The notes under the pieces: model-generated
The model's database searches: none
Seen by the model: only the letters and a program-made list of their open reading frames with translations
Told to the model about the DNA's origin: nothing
In this document: piece after piece, positions 1 through 8,298 of the stretch
Layout of the letters: the number at the start of each line of letters is the position of its first letter
Position numbering within the stretch: the first letter of the stretch is position 1
Assembly: GCF_013343235.1 (NCBI RefSeq)
Contig: NZ_CP040094.1
Coordinates: 992,501-1,056,500, forward strand
Length of the DNA: 64,000 nucleotides
Direction of reading: 5' to 3'
Origin: Nostoc sp. TCL240-02
GTDB lineage: Bacteria > Cyanobacteriota > Cyanobacteriia > Cyanobacteriales > Nostocaceae
Program-made: the position numbers and the translations under genes

Positions 1-2
1 TA

Positions 3-1682
3 GTGCTAGATATGCAGCAGCTACTAGAACTATTAGAGAAAACCCCCAGCCGTTTTATCCCCCTTGGTGATGGTCAATTTTTGGCTTTAACTCAAGCTTT
101 TCGGAAACGCCTCGACGAATTGCGGATGTTTTCGGAAAAACATAGTAAAGGTATTCGTTTTCACCCCTTGGCAACATTAGGGTTAGAGGATTTTGTCGAT
201 GAGGTAGGTAAGGTAAAAGCAGATAAACACTGGAAAACACATATCCAGCGTCTCCATGAGGTCAAAAACCTCCAGCCGGAACTGCCATCTACCTTTCAAG
301 CAGAACTACGTGACTACCAGATGGAGGGTTTTTGTTGGCTGGCGCGTCTGGCACATTGGGGCGTGGGTGCTTGTTTAGCAGACCAAATGGGATTGGGTAA
401 AACCGTGCAAGCATTGGCAGTCATTCTCAGAAATGCCCATGAAGGGCCAACCCTAATTATTGCCCCCACTTCTGTGTGCATGAATTGGGTGAGTGAAGCG
501 CAGAAATTTGCCCCAACCCTCAATATTATTCAATTTTCTGGTGCTAACCGCCAAAAATTATTGGATGGGTTACAACCTTTAGATATGTTGGTATGCAGCT
601 ATGGTTTATTACAGCAGGAAGAAGTAGCGCAAATGCTCTCTGTTGTACAGTGGCAAACTATTGTCCTGGATGAAGCCCAGGCAATCAAAAATATGACTAC
701 TAAACGTTCTCAGGCAGCCATGAACCTAAAATCTAATTTTAAGTTGCTGACTACTGGGACTCCCATTGAGAATCACCTGGGTGAGTTGTGGAATTTGTTC
801 CGCTTTATTAATCCTGGGTTATTGGGTTCATTTGAAAGCTTCAATCAACGTTTTGCTACCCCCATTGAAAAATATCAGGATAAACTTGCACGTAATAAAC
901 TCAAAAAACTTATTCAACCATTTCTGTTGCGGCGAACAAAAAATCAGGTGTTAGAAGAGTTGCCATCTCGTACTGAAATTCTCCTTCATGTAGAGTTAAG
1001 TCGAGAGGAAAAGGCATTCTATGAAGCATTGCGCCGTCAGGCCATATCTAAACTTACTGAAAGTGATGCAGAAGCAGGAAAGAAACATTTGCAAGTTTTG
1101 GCTGAGATTATGAAACTGCGTCGCGCTTGTTGTAATCCTAGTTTAGTGATGCCTGGTACTGAATTACCCAGTTCTAAGTTGCAACTTTTTGGTGAGGTGC
1201 TGGGTGAACTGCTGGAAAATCGTCATAAAGCGTTAGTATTTAGTCAGTTTGTTGACCATTTGCATATCATCCGCGATTACCTCGAACAGCAATGTATTAA
1301 TTATCAATATCTAGATGGCAGTACTTCAGTGGCAGAGCGCAAAAAACGGGTCGATGCGTTCCAAGCTGGTTCAGGAGATGTATTTCTGATTAGTCTCAAA
1401 GCAGGGGGGACAGGACTTAATCTAACTGCGGCTGATTATGTCATCCATACAGACCCTTGGTGGAATCCCGCAGTGGAAGACCAAGCCTCAGACCGCGCCC
1501 ATCGCATTGGGCAACAACGCCCGGTGACAATTTATCGCTTAGTCGCAAAGGATACTATCGAAGAAAAAATTGTGGAATTGCATCACCACAAACGAGATTT
1601 GGCAGATAGCCTGTTGGAAGGTACCGAGATGAGTGGCAAAATATCAACAGAAGCCTTGTTACAGTTAATTAGTGAAAGTTAG
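3..1682 (+). CDS. SNF2-family DNA translocase/helicase, C-terminal part (5' end outside window)
   Basis: This is the ATPase core of a SNF2/Rad54-type double-stranded-DNA translocase. The frame is open at the window edge and the family usually has several hundred more N-terminal residues, so the gene is cut by the window; the GTG at position 3 is not a credible start. Visible motifs are the Walker A loop DQMGLGKTVQAL (about residues 126-137 of this piece), the DEAQ Walker B box (about 222), GTPIENHLGELW (motif III region), the GTGLNL segment, and motif VI ASDRAHRIGQ near residue 495. All are intact, so the protein should be active. Bacterial SNF2 proteins of this type act in DNA repair or transcription recycling, but the specific role cannot be told from sequence. 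Its 3' end is followed by an insertion sequence. Confidence 0.93.
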   Translation: MLDMQQLLELLEKTPSRFIPLGDGQFLALTQAFRKRLDELRMFSEKHSKGIRFHPLATLGLEDFVDEVGKVKADKHWKTHIQRLHEVKNLQPELPSTFQAELRDYQMEGFCWLARLAHWGVGACLADQMGLGKTVQALAVILRNAHEGPTLIIAPTSVCMNWVSEAQKFAPTLNIIQFSGANRQKLLDGLQPLDMLVCSYGLLQQEEVAQMLSVVQWQTIVLDEAQAIKNMTTKRSQAAMNLKSNFKLLTTGTPIENHLGELWNLFRFINPGLLGSFESFNQRFATPIEKYQDKLARNKLKKLIQPFLLRRTKNQVLEELPSRTEILLHVELSREEKAFYEALRRQAISKLTESDAEAGKKHLQVLAEIMKLRRACCNPSLVMPGTELPSSKLQLFGEVLGELLENRHKALVFSQFVDHLHIIRDYLEQQCINYQYLDGSTSVAERKKRVDAFQAGSGDVFLISLKAGGTGLNLTAADYVIHTDPWWNPAVEDQASDRAHRIGQQRPVTIYRLVAKDTIEEKIVELHHHKRDLADSLLEGTEMSGKISTEALLQLISES

Positions 1683-1900
1683 CTGCTTAAAATAAATTGC
1701 GTAGTAAATAAAAATGAACTAGCCTAAAACCCTTCTAGCTATTGCCTATTGCCTTATTCCAATCACTATTATTTACGCCAACTTACTTAACTTAAAATGT
1801 ATTAGTAAACTCAACATAGAGCAGAAATAATTGACGAGCCAAGTATATACGCAATAGAATTATTGTAGTAGAGCCTAAGAGCTGATTCGTAAACAAAAGA

Positions 1901-2715
1901 TTAAGCTGCCATTCGTTTTACCATCAGACGAATCAATGAGCCGTAAATCATGGCTTCACTGATCTCTGTGTACAACTCATAATCCTTGCTCAAACGCCGA
2001 AATCGATTGAGCCAGCCGAATGTCCTTTCCACAATCCACCGCTTGGGTAATCGTTCAAATGTTTTCGATATTCTCTCAATCACCTCAACACGAACCTGTT
2101 CTCCGCAAACTTGCTTGACAGCTTGAGCAAAGTTTTCACCAGAATAGCCTTGATCTACCCAAACAACTTCCAATTTAGACAATTCCTGAGCCGATTCATG
2201 GAGTACAACCACAGCCCCCAAACGTTCCGACGCATTAGCTTCAGTCACTAAAACGCCAATCAACAAACCTTGAGAATCCACAACTATATGTCGCTTACGG
2301 CCTTTAACTTTCTTACCACCATCGAAACCGTAGACTTCCCCTTTTTTTCCGTTGTCTTCACTGACTGAGAATCGGCGATCGCAACGCTAGAGTGTTCGTC
2401 TCTGCCCAAATCTTGTCGCAGTTGATGGCGCACTTGGTCGTGAATTTTCTGCCATATTCCTTTGCGCTGCCATTTCTGAAAGTAGCCGTATACCGTTGTG
2501 TAAGGTGGAAGATCATGGGGTAGCATTTCCCACTGACACCCGGTACGTTGCACATAGAAAATAGCATTCAAAATTTCTCGTAAATCTACTTCTACAGGAT
2601 GCCCAAACCCTTTAGGTTTTGGTAGAAAGGGCTTGATAATTAACCATTCGGCATCGCTTAAATCACTTGGGTAGGGTTTACGCTGTGGATTTTCAATCGC
2701 AGGTAGACGGCTCAT
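1901..2715 (-). CDS. IS5-family DDE transposase made by -1 ribosomal frameshifting (orfA 2284-2715, orfB ending at 1901)
   Basis: OrfA (143 codons from the ATG at 2715) carries the N-terminal IS5 region and the first catalytic Asp (AIADSQSVKT). Its last residues after the lysine run do not look like transposase. Reading one base back gives GEVYGFDGGKKVKGRKRH, which continues directly into orfB. OrfB supplies the second Asp (VWVDQGYSG) and the Glu region (VERTFGWLNRFRRLSKDYE). The fused protein has the normal length of about 270 residues for this group. The frame switch falls on an A-AAA-AAG heptamer, so I treat it as programmed rather than as a mutation. Confidence 0.9.
2341..2347 (-). promoter_or_regulatory. 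Slippery heptamer for -1 frameshift in the IS5 transposase
   Basis: On the coding (minus) strand the sequence is G-AAA-AAA-AGGGG. With orfA codons gaa-aaa-aag-ggg, the heptamer A_AAA_AAG sits in the exact register for a tandem -1 slip. The resulting frame joins orfB without losing conserved residues. This is a canonical bacterial slippery sequence of the kind used by many IS families. No stimulatory pseudoknot was assessed. Confidence 0.75.
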
Positions 2716-2879
2716 CGACTACAACATAAATTACACTCGACTTAGCCTATAACCTGAACAAAACCGGATTCAGTTTTCTTTAGATTTTCTTTACGAATCA
2801 GCTCTAACGATAGAGTTAATTAAAATAATTTGCCCAGAGAATAAAGACAAGCAATATTAAAGATAATTTGGACAAAAAA

Positions 2880-3230
2880 ATGAACGCCAAAATTATTGCT
2901 TTGTTGGGAATTACCACGGCTTTTACAAGCTTAGGAAGCCAGGTGTACGCCCAGTCACCAGCATCAAGCTTAAATTCAGGACAATACAGATTAACTGGTG
3001 ATTCTCTAGTTGGAATTGATCATAGAACAGCCCAAGATGACTTTGGAAAGTTTTTTGAGCAAACTAATCCAGCAACAATCTCTAACAATAACAGAAGAGA
3101 CAAAACTCCAGTCAAAATTCACTTTAACGAGACATTATCACAGCCAGACACTTCTGTTTTCTTAACACCCGCTCAGTCTGGCAATGAGAACGATGGATTG
3201 CAAGTACAGTTAGATTTAGGGAGAGAATAA
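2880..3230 (+). CDS. Small secreted protein of unknown function
   Basis: I do not recognise the family. The protein begins MNAKIIALLGITTAFTSLG and has a clear Sec signal peptide with a likely cleavage after VYA (VYA|QS). About 90 mature residues follow, polar and rich in Asn, Thr and Asp, with no cysteines or obvious domain. A TTG four codons upstream (2868) would add only DKK-type residues; I prefer the ATG at 2880 because the signal peptide then starts normally. The gene stands alone, just downstream of the IS5 element, whose right end lies 75 bp before the start. The insertion may therefore have displaced its native promoter. Confidence 0.6.
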   Translation: MNAKIIALLGITTAFTSLGSQVYAQSPASSLNSGQYRLTGDSLVGIDHRTAQDDFGKFFEQTNPATISNNNRRDKTPVKIHFNETLSQPDTSVFLTPAQSGNENDGLQVQLDLGRE

Positions 3231-3693
3231 TTAGGTATAAAGTTGACGCTTTGATGTAGGGTGTGTTGTCGCATAGCGCAACGCACCATCAACAATCCAC
3301 GGTGCGTTAGCCTACAGCTACGGGTGCATTTGATTAAGGAAATAATTGAAAAAGAGGCAAGGGGGCAGGGGGCAAGAGAGATAGTTCCGGTGAGGATTCG
3401 ACACTTTGGCAAACTTCAGTGACCACCCCGCCTATTGCGCCAGCTTCCCGTAAGGTAGGGGGCTTAGACCCATGTTCCACCCTATCACAGCAGTTCTGAT
3501 AGGGTTATTTCCCCCTGCCTCCTGCCCCCTGCCTCTTTCCTTTTCGTTGAGGACTTGAAACCTACGGAAGTGGGTTTTGCCTGTATAGTTGCGATTCCTA
3601 ACTACCCTTTTAACTAAATCCGCTTTCCTGAATCGGTAATTCTGCAATCATTTTGCAGTAAAATTAATCGTCAAGATACAGGAGGGCTTTCAG
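3231..3693. repeat. Repeat-filled intergenic region
   Basis: No gene is visible. An imperfect palindrome lies at 3260-3287 (GGTGTGTTGT...GCAACGCACC), followed by a second GGTGCGTTAG copy at 3300. A G-rich segment (AGGCAAGGGGGCAGGGGGCA, 3355-3374) is complementary to a C-rich one at 3511-3536 and could pair with it across about 140 bases. A small hairpin CCCTATCA...TGATAGGG lies at 3480-3503. The same GGGGGCA/CCCCCTG repeat type reappears at 38.3 kb and inside genes at 5.6 and 48.4 kb. Confidence 0.7.
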
Positions 3694-5046
3694 ATGACTC
3701 GTGTCATCATTGTGCGCCACGGTCAAAGCGGTTATAACACCGAGCGGCGTATTCAGGGACGCACTGATGCGTCAACATTAACCGAGAAAGGTCGTAACGA
3801 TGCAAGTATTGCTGGCAAAGCCCTCAGCAATATTGTATTTAATGCTATTTACAGCAGTCCCCTGCAACGAGCAAAACACACAGCAGATATTATCCATAGT
3901 GAGTTAGCTACTCATCTTGAACAGTCTGCTGTAATTCAAGTTTCTGATTTGCTACTAGAAATCGACCTCCCTTTATGGGCAGGGCTGATAACTGCCGAAG
4001 TCAAGCAAAAGTTTGCCGAAGACTACCGCACTTGGCATCAACGCCCCGACGAACTGCGGATGTTGTTAAATGATGCACAGGGGACAAAAGAACATTTTCC
4101 TGTTCTTGCTTTATACGAACAAGCGCGGCAGTTTTGGCAAGAAACGTTGTCTCAACATCAAGGCGAAACTATTCTGATAGTGGGACATAACGGTATTAAT
4201 CGCGCCCTGATAAGCACAGCCTTGGGAATCCCTGCAAGTCGCTACCATTCAATCCAGCAATCTAACTGTGGCATCAGCGTACTTAATTTTGCTGGGGGAT
4301 TGGGCGAACCAGTCCAGCTAGAATCTTTAAATCAGACGCAACATACAGGAGAGACTTTACCCTCATTGCGACCGGATCATCAAGGAGTACGGTTGTTACT
4401 AGTGCGTCATGGCGAAACCGACTGGAATCGCCAAACTAGGTTTCAAGGGCAAATTGATGTCCCTCTCAACGACAACGGGAGACAACAATCGCAAAAAGCA
4501 GGCGAATTTCTTCAAGAAGTAGCGATTGATTTTGCTGTAAGTAGTACAATGCTGCGCCCTAAAGAAACAGCAGAGATTATCTTAAAACAGCATCCTAATG
4601 TAAAGTTAGACTTGCAAGATGGTTTAAGAGAAATCAGCCACGGACTCTGGGAAGGAAAATTAGAAACAGAGATAGAACAAGAGTTTCCCGGAGAGTTGCA
4701 GCGCTGGCGCTTAGTACCCGCCGAAGTACAAATGCCTGAAGGGGAAAATCTACAAGAGGTTTGGGAACGGAGCGTTGCAGCTTGGCAATTAATTGTGGAA
4801 ACAGCATTAACTAATCAATTTAAAACTGTATTAGTAGTAGCGCATGACGCTACAAATAAAACTCTACTTTGTCACATTCTGGGTTTATCGCTAGAAAATT
4901 TCTGGAATTTCCGCCAGGGTAATGGCGCAGTCAGCGTTATCGACTACCCTTCTGGAATCGATGGTTTACCAGTATTGCAAGCTATGAATATCACCACTCA
5001 CTTTGGTGGAGGCGTACTAGATAAAACAGCAGCAGGAGCATTGTAA
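3694..5046 (+). CDS. Tandem histidine-phosphatase (phosphoglycerate-mutase superfamily) protein
   Basis: The 450-residue protein has two complete histidine-phosphatase domains. Domain 1 (residues about 1-205) has RHGQSGYNTERRIQGR with the phospho-acceptor His and GHNGINRA as the second His motif. Domain 2 (about 225-440) has RHGETDWNRQTRFQGQ and AHDATNKTL. Both keep the catalytic RHG signature. Such enzymes dephosphorylate small metabolites by a phosphohistidine route. In cyanobacteria a metal-independent phosphoserine phosphatase belongs to this superfamily, so serine biosynthesis is possible; cobalamin (alpha-ribazole-phosphate) dephosphorylation is an alternative. The start is fixed by a strong GGAGGG ribosome site 10 bases upstream. 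Monocistronic. Confidence 0.9.
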   Translation: MTRVIIVRHGQSGYNTERRIQGRTDASTLTEKGRNDASIAGKALSNIVFNAIYSSPLQRAKHTADIIHSELATHLEQSAVIQVSDLLLEIDLPLWAGLITAEVKQKFAEDYRTWHQRPDELRMLLNDAQGTKEHFPVLALYEQARQFWQETLSQHQGETILIVGHNGINRALISTALGIPASRYHSIQQSNCGISVLNFAGGLGEPVQLESLNQTQHTGETLPSLRPDHQGVRLLLVRHGETDWNRQTRFQGQIDVPLNDNGRQQSQKAGEFLQEVAIDFAVSSTMLRPKETAEIILKQHPNVKLDLQDGLREISHGLWEGKLETEIEQEFPGELQRWRLVPAEVQMPEGENLQEVWERSVAAWQLIVETALTNQFKTVLVVAHDATNKTLLCHILGLSLENFWNFRQGNGAVSVIDYPSGIDGLPVLQAMNITTHFGGGVLDKTAAGAL

Positions 5047-5052
5047 AAAAGT

Positions 5053-5080
5053 TAGGAGACGCGATTAATCGTGTCTGTAC
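5053..5080. repeat. 28-nt palindromic repeat, copy 1
   Basis: GGAGACGCGATTAATCGTGTCTGTAC is the core of a 28-nt imperfect palindrome. The same core occurs at 11503, 15376 and 25062. The left end is degenerate (TAGG in place of GTAG). Confidence 0.75.
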
Positions 5081-5149
5081 AAGAGTTAGAAGTCAAGTTA
5101 GGAGTGAAAAAGTATGAGTGATGAATAAAGTTAAAAATTATGAGCAAGG

Positions 5150-5222
5150 AACAAATAACTGATAACTCCTAACTCATAACTTATAACTTATAACTTCTAA
5201 CTTTATTCTTAACTGCTAACTA
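5150..5222. repeat. Short tandem heptamer-type repeats (TAACTTA family)
   Basis: Runs of ACTCCTAACTCATAACTTA and related units, each close to a TAACTTA heptamer, fill the spacer directly before the dihydroorotase-like gene. They match the short tandemly repeated repetitive sequences known from heterocystous cyanobacteria. No promoter box is evident within them. Confidence 0.65.
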
Positions 5223-5231
5223 AAAATTTTT

Positions 5232-6557
5232 ATGACTGAACTGCTGCAAAAAGTACGGGTCATTGACCCAGTTTCTGAAATCGACGAAATCTTTGATGTG
5301 CTGATTGCTGATGGTTATATTAAAGAAGTGGCTTCACACATTTCTGATATTCATCCCGATACTCCAATTAGAGATTGTCGGGGATTAGTTCTCGGGCCTG
5401 GGTTAGTGGATTTGTACAGCCACTCTGGTGAACCAGGATTTGAAGAACGCGAAACCCTCTTATCTCTTTTACAAGCTGCTACTGCTGGCGGCTTTACCAG
5501 AGTTAGCATCTTACCCGATACATCCCCAGCTATTGATAACCCTGCACTTGTGGCCCAGTTGCAGAAGAAGAGAGGAGGACAAGAGGGACGAGGAGGACAA
5601 GGGGGACAAGGGGGCAATTTTTCTCCCTTGTCTTCCCCCTCTCCCTTGTCCCCCCCTCTCCCCCTGCTTCATATCTGGGGTGCTATCACCCTAGATGTTG
5701 CTGGAAAGCAAATGACGGAATTAGCAGATTTAGCGTCTGCTGGAGTTGTTGGTTTTAGCGATGGTAAGCCCTTTGAAAATTTGGCGCTGGTGCGGCGAGT
5801 GTTAGAGTATCTCCAGCCGTTGGGTAAACCAGTCGCATTTTGGCCGAGCGATCGCCAGTTAACAGCAAATGGTGTAATGAGAGAAGGGCCAGATGCTCTC
5901 CGTTTTGGTTTACCACCCATACCCGCCAGTGCAGAAACTACTGCGATCGCAGCTATGCTTGAATTGGTTGCAGCCATCGGTACACCAGTCCACATCATGC
6001 GCGTCTCCACATCTCGCAGCGTGGAATTAATCGCCTCAGCCAAGGCTGCTGGTTTACCCATCACCGCCAGCACCACCTGGATGCACCTTTTACTTGATAC
6101 CAAAGCAGTTAAGAGTTATCACACTAGCTTGCATTTAGACCCGCCTTTAGGCAATCCCAGTGATGTGGTAGCCTTGCGTGCAGGGGTACGTAAAGGGGTT
6201 ATAGATGCGATCGCGATCGATCACACACCCTACAGCTACGAAGAAAAAGTTCAAGCCTTTGCCGAAGCGCCTCCAGGAGCAATTGGTTTAGAGTTAGCAT
6301 TACCTTTGCTGTGGCAATATCTAGTTGAAACTGAAGAATTTACAGCTTTAGAGTTATGGCGGGCATTGAGTACCAGTCCAGCAAAGTGTTTGGGGCAAAA
6401 AGTCAGTGCGATTCTTCCTCATCAACCAGCAGAACTTACTTTATTTGACCCCCAGCAAGCCTGGAAAGTCGAACGAAAAAGCCTTTATACACTTTCACAA
6501 AATACACCTTGGTTAGGTCAACAATTGAAGGGTCATGTTGTGCAAACCTGGTGTTAA
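5232..6557 (+). CDS. Dihydroorotase-like protein (class I type), probably without catalytic activity
   Basis: The 441-residue protein aligns along its whole length with class I dihydroorotases (amidohydrolase TIM barrel; pyrimidine synthesis). Key residues differ. The DxHxHxR metal/substrate motif reads D60-L-Y-S-H-S-G66, so the first zinc His is Tyr and the substrate Arg is Gly. The HxxH strand reads H254-I-M-R257, and the DHAPH motif reads D330-H-T-P-Y334. Several zinc ligands and the substrate-binding Arg are therefore gone, as in the inactive PyrC' partners that scaffold aspartate transcarbamoylase in some bacteria. Residues about 112-146 are a Gly/Gln- then Ser/Pro-rich insertion encoded by repeat DNA. 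Without experiments, the role is likely structural, or activity on another substrate. Confidence 0.82.
   Translation: MTELLQKVRVIDPVSEIDEIFDVLIADGYIKEVASHISDIHPDTPIRDCRGLVLGPGLVDLYSHSGEPGFEERETLLSLLQAATAGGFTRVSILPDTSPAIDNPALVAQLQKKRGGQEGRGGQGGQGGNFSPLSSPSPLSPPLPLLHIWGAITLDVAGKQMTELADLASAGVVGFSDGKPFENLALVRRVLEYLQPLGKPVAFWPSDRQLTANGVMREGPDALRFGLPPIPASAETTAIAAMLELVAAIGTPVHIMRVSTSRSVELIASAKAAGLPITASTTWMHLLLDTKAVKSYHTSLHLDPPLGNPSDVVALRAGVRKGVIDAIAIDHTPYSYEEKVQAFAEAPPGAIGLELALPLLWQYLVETEEFTALELWRALSTSPAKCLGQKVSAILPHQPAELTLFDPQQAWKVERKSLYTLSQNTPWLGQQLKGHVVQTWC
5563..5668. repeat. Purine/pyrimidine minisatellite inserted in-frame in the dihydroorotase-like gene
   Basis: The segment has AGGAGGACAAGGGGGACAAG-type units followed by the complementary CCCTTGTCTTCCCCCTCTCC type, so it is an inverted pair able to fold. 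It is translated as a KKRGGQEGRGGQGGQ stretch followed by LSSPSPLSPPLPL. The same units occur outside genes at 38.34-38.43 kb. The length is compatible with the reading frame. Confidence 0.8.
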
Positions 6558-6611
6558 TAAACGCAAATTGTTGTGCATTTGTAAAACCAATAATCTGAAT
6601 TTAGTTATCTA

Positions 6612-7129
6612 TCAGCCTTTTCGGTACTGTACTTCCTGGTTAAATTCATCTTGATTAGACTCAATATTTGGAAAAAATATTGAGCGGACAAACCCCAGAT
6701 TATGCAATAAAGCAATAGAACGGTGATTCTGGACATTAACGTAAGCGCAAAAATCAATATTTTGGTAGGTCTCAACTAAATAACTAATCATCCAATTCAA
6801 TGCTTCGCGTGCATAACCTTTTCCCCAGCAATTAGGGAAAAATACATATCCAATGATTGCACTATTATCTACAGTAATGGTTGCTTGAACATATCAAACG
6901 TAGCATTTTTCAATAAAAGACCAGACAGCCCAATTCAAGCAAATCTCCGTACCATCTGGTGATTGGCGACGTGCCAATACTATTTAGCGATCGCGAAGCG
7001 ATTTAACACTTTGTGGCGGTACATCTTCGATAAAGTTGTATATACTCGCACTCTGTAATCCATCAAAAAGCAGTTCGGCATGATGCGGTTTTAGTGGTCT
7101 AAACAGAGTCGTTGAGAGTATATTTTCAT
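6612..7129 (-). pseudogene. Broken GNAT-family N-acetyltransferase
   Basis: Fragments of one acetyltransferase can be read on the minus strand in shifting frames. From 7129 they are: MKIYSQRL, then LFRPLKPHHAELLFDGLQ...IYNFIEDVPPQSV, then a stop (LRDR*). Next come RRQSPDGTEICLNWAVW, another stop, and VQATITVDNSAIIGYVFF...NCWGKGYAREALNWMISY. The last piece is the open frame ending at 6612 with the typical AYVNVQNHRSIALLHNLGF C-terminus. The order and spacing match a RimJ/RimL-type GNAT enzyme of about 170 residues. At least three frameshifts or stops interrupt it, so no functional protein is expected. Confidence 0.82.
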
Positions 7130-7252
7130 GTTGTGAGCTAACCCAGAACTAACAAGCTAAATTATCATTTTTTTAAACTTAAGATAGATTGGCATTACTG
7201 CCTGAATTGCTAAATTAAGAATTGATGTAAAGTAGAAGAGGTTGATCTAAAA

Positions 7253-7789
7253 TTGAAGTCTGTAGCTGTAAAGAAAAAAATTAGTCTAGCTGCGATCGCT
7301 ATGTTAGCAGCAGGTGTTATACTCGGATGTTCTAAAGCGGAACAACCACAAGCAGCAGAACAAAATCTAGCCCCCGCTCCAACTACACCTCTACAAACAA
7401 ATCAGCAAAATTCAGAGAGTGTTCCAACTCCTCCCACCCTTGTAACTGCGACAAGCAATCCAGTTCAACAGCTTTTATCCACCAAAAAATGTCAAGGCTG
7501 TAACCTCCGAGGCGCTAACCTAGATAAAGCCGACCTCAAAGGAGCCGATCTAAGTAATGCCATTCTAATTGACGCTGACTTAGATGAAACTAATCTGAGT
7601 AATGCTAACCTGAGTGGCGCTGATTTAACTGATGCAGACTTAGGAAAGGCAAATTTGACAGGAGCGAACCTCAGCAAAGCTAATTTTACGAAAGCTGATC
7701 TCGAAGATGCAAATTTGACCAATGCTAATGTTACCGATGCAATTTTTACAGGAGCAGACTTAGAGCGGGTAATTGGGTTGCGTCGCTAA
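7253..7789 (+). CDS. Pentapeptide-repeat lipoprotein
   Basis: The N-terminus MKSVAVKKKISLAAIAML ends in a lipobox (GVILGC), so the mature protein starts at a lipidated Cys near residue 26. A Pro/Gln/Thr-rich linker (about 27-80) follows. Then a CQGCNLRGANL start leads into about 17 A(D/N)LXX pentapeptides (about residues 83-172), which should form a right-handed quadrilateral beta-helix. Pentapeptide proteins abound in cyanobacteria and their functions are mostly unknown. The start is TTG, chosen because the AAGAGG ribosome site sits about 12 bases upstream and no ATG precedes the signal sequence. Confidence 0.88.
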   Translation: MKSVAVKKKISLAAIAMLAAGVILGCSKAEQPQAAEQNLAPAPTTPLQTNQQNSESVPTPPTLVTATSNPVQQLLSTKKCQGCNLRGANLDKADLKGADLSNAILIDADLDETNLSNANLSGADLTDADLGKANLTGANLSKANFTKADLEDANLTNANVTDAIFTGADLERVIGLRR

Positions 7790-7877
7790 GATAGTGCGTT
7801 GGCGCAGCCCAACCTAGGCATCGCTACTAATTACGCACCTACGCCCAATTGTGACATAAGACCTTTCTCTTTGATTG

Positions 7878-8279
7878 TTAAACTTCTCTACCGCCTGTAT
7901 GTGAAGAAGTCAGCGTCAATAAATAGCCATCCGGCCCAGTTAAGCTAAATGAACTGTGGATTCTGCCTGTTTCGATCTCAGAAACAGTCAGTCCCCATTT
8001 CTTAAAAGTATCTCTGGTGGCGATAACATCATCTACCATCAGATCAAAAGGTGCATTCGTTCCAGGTGCGATCGCTTCTAAACTTGTTCTTAAAACTAAG
8101 TGCGTTCCTCCCCGTAATTCCAAAACAGCTAATTGTTCTGATTGGGTAATCAACCGCAGTCCTATCCTGACGAAAAAATCGCTAGCCTTTGGTACATTAC
8201 TCACATATAATCTTACATGCCCAATCGCCACAGGTGGGCGGGCATCCGTTTGTTTTGCAATAGTTTCTGGTAGTGACAT
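7878..8279 (-). CDS. VOC-superfamily (glyoxalase / bleomycin-resistance-like) protein
   Basis: The 133-residue single-domain protein has paired beta-alpha-beta-beta-beta modules: GHVRLYVSNVPKASDFF at about residue 19, THLVLRT in the middle, and SFSLTGPDGYLLTLTSS near the C-terminus. The usual metal-binding Glu after PDG is replaced (PDGYLLTL), so metal binding may be changed. The substrate is unknown. It starts 19 bases after the acetolactate decarboxylase gene and on the same strand, so the two are probably co-transcribed. The small size fits one half of a dimeric VOC enzyme. Confidence 0.8.
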   Translation of the reverse strand: MSLPETIAKQTDARPPVAIGHVRLYVSNVPKASDFFVRIGLRLITQSEQLAVLELRGGTHLVLRTSLEAIAPGTNAPFDLMVDDVIATRDTFKKWGLTVSEIETGRIHSSFSLTGPDGYLLTLTSSHTGGREV

Positions 8280-8298
8280 AGTTTTTATTCAAAAATAA

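Larger units (their letters stand above)
1879..2804 (-). mobile_element. Complete IS5-family insertion sequence (926 bp)
   Basis: The element is bounded by perfect 15-bp terminal inverted repeats: GAGCTGATTCGTAAA at 1879-1893 and its reverse complement at 2790-2804. TAA occurs on both outer sides (1876-1878 and 2805-2807). Counting the C before each copy this reads CTAA, which fits the YTAR-type target of IS5 relatives. The interior holds one transposase split over two frames on the minus strand. Ends and catalytic residues are intact, so the copy may be active. It separates the SNF2 gene from a small secreted-protein gene. Confidence 0.92.

Noticed and set aside
3432..3647. Minus-strand frame in the repeat region before the histidine phosphatase
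   Set aside because: Covers the inverted minisatellite repeats; no start context.
7492..7722. Open frame on the minus strand of the pentapeptide gene
   Set aside because: It is the mirror of the ADLXX repeat and has no independent features.
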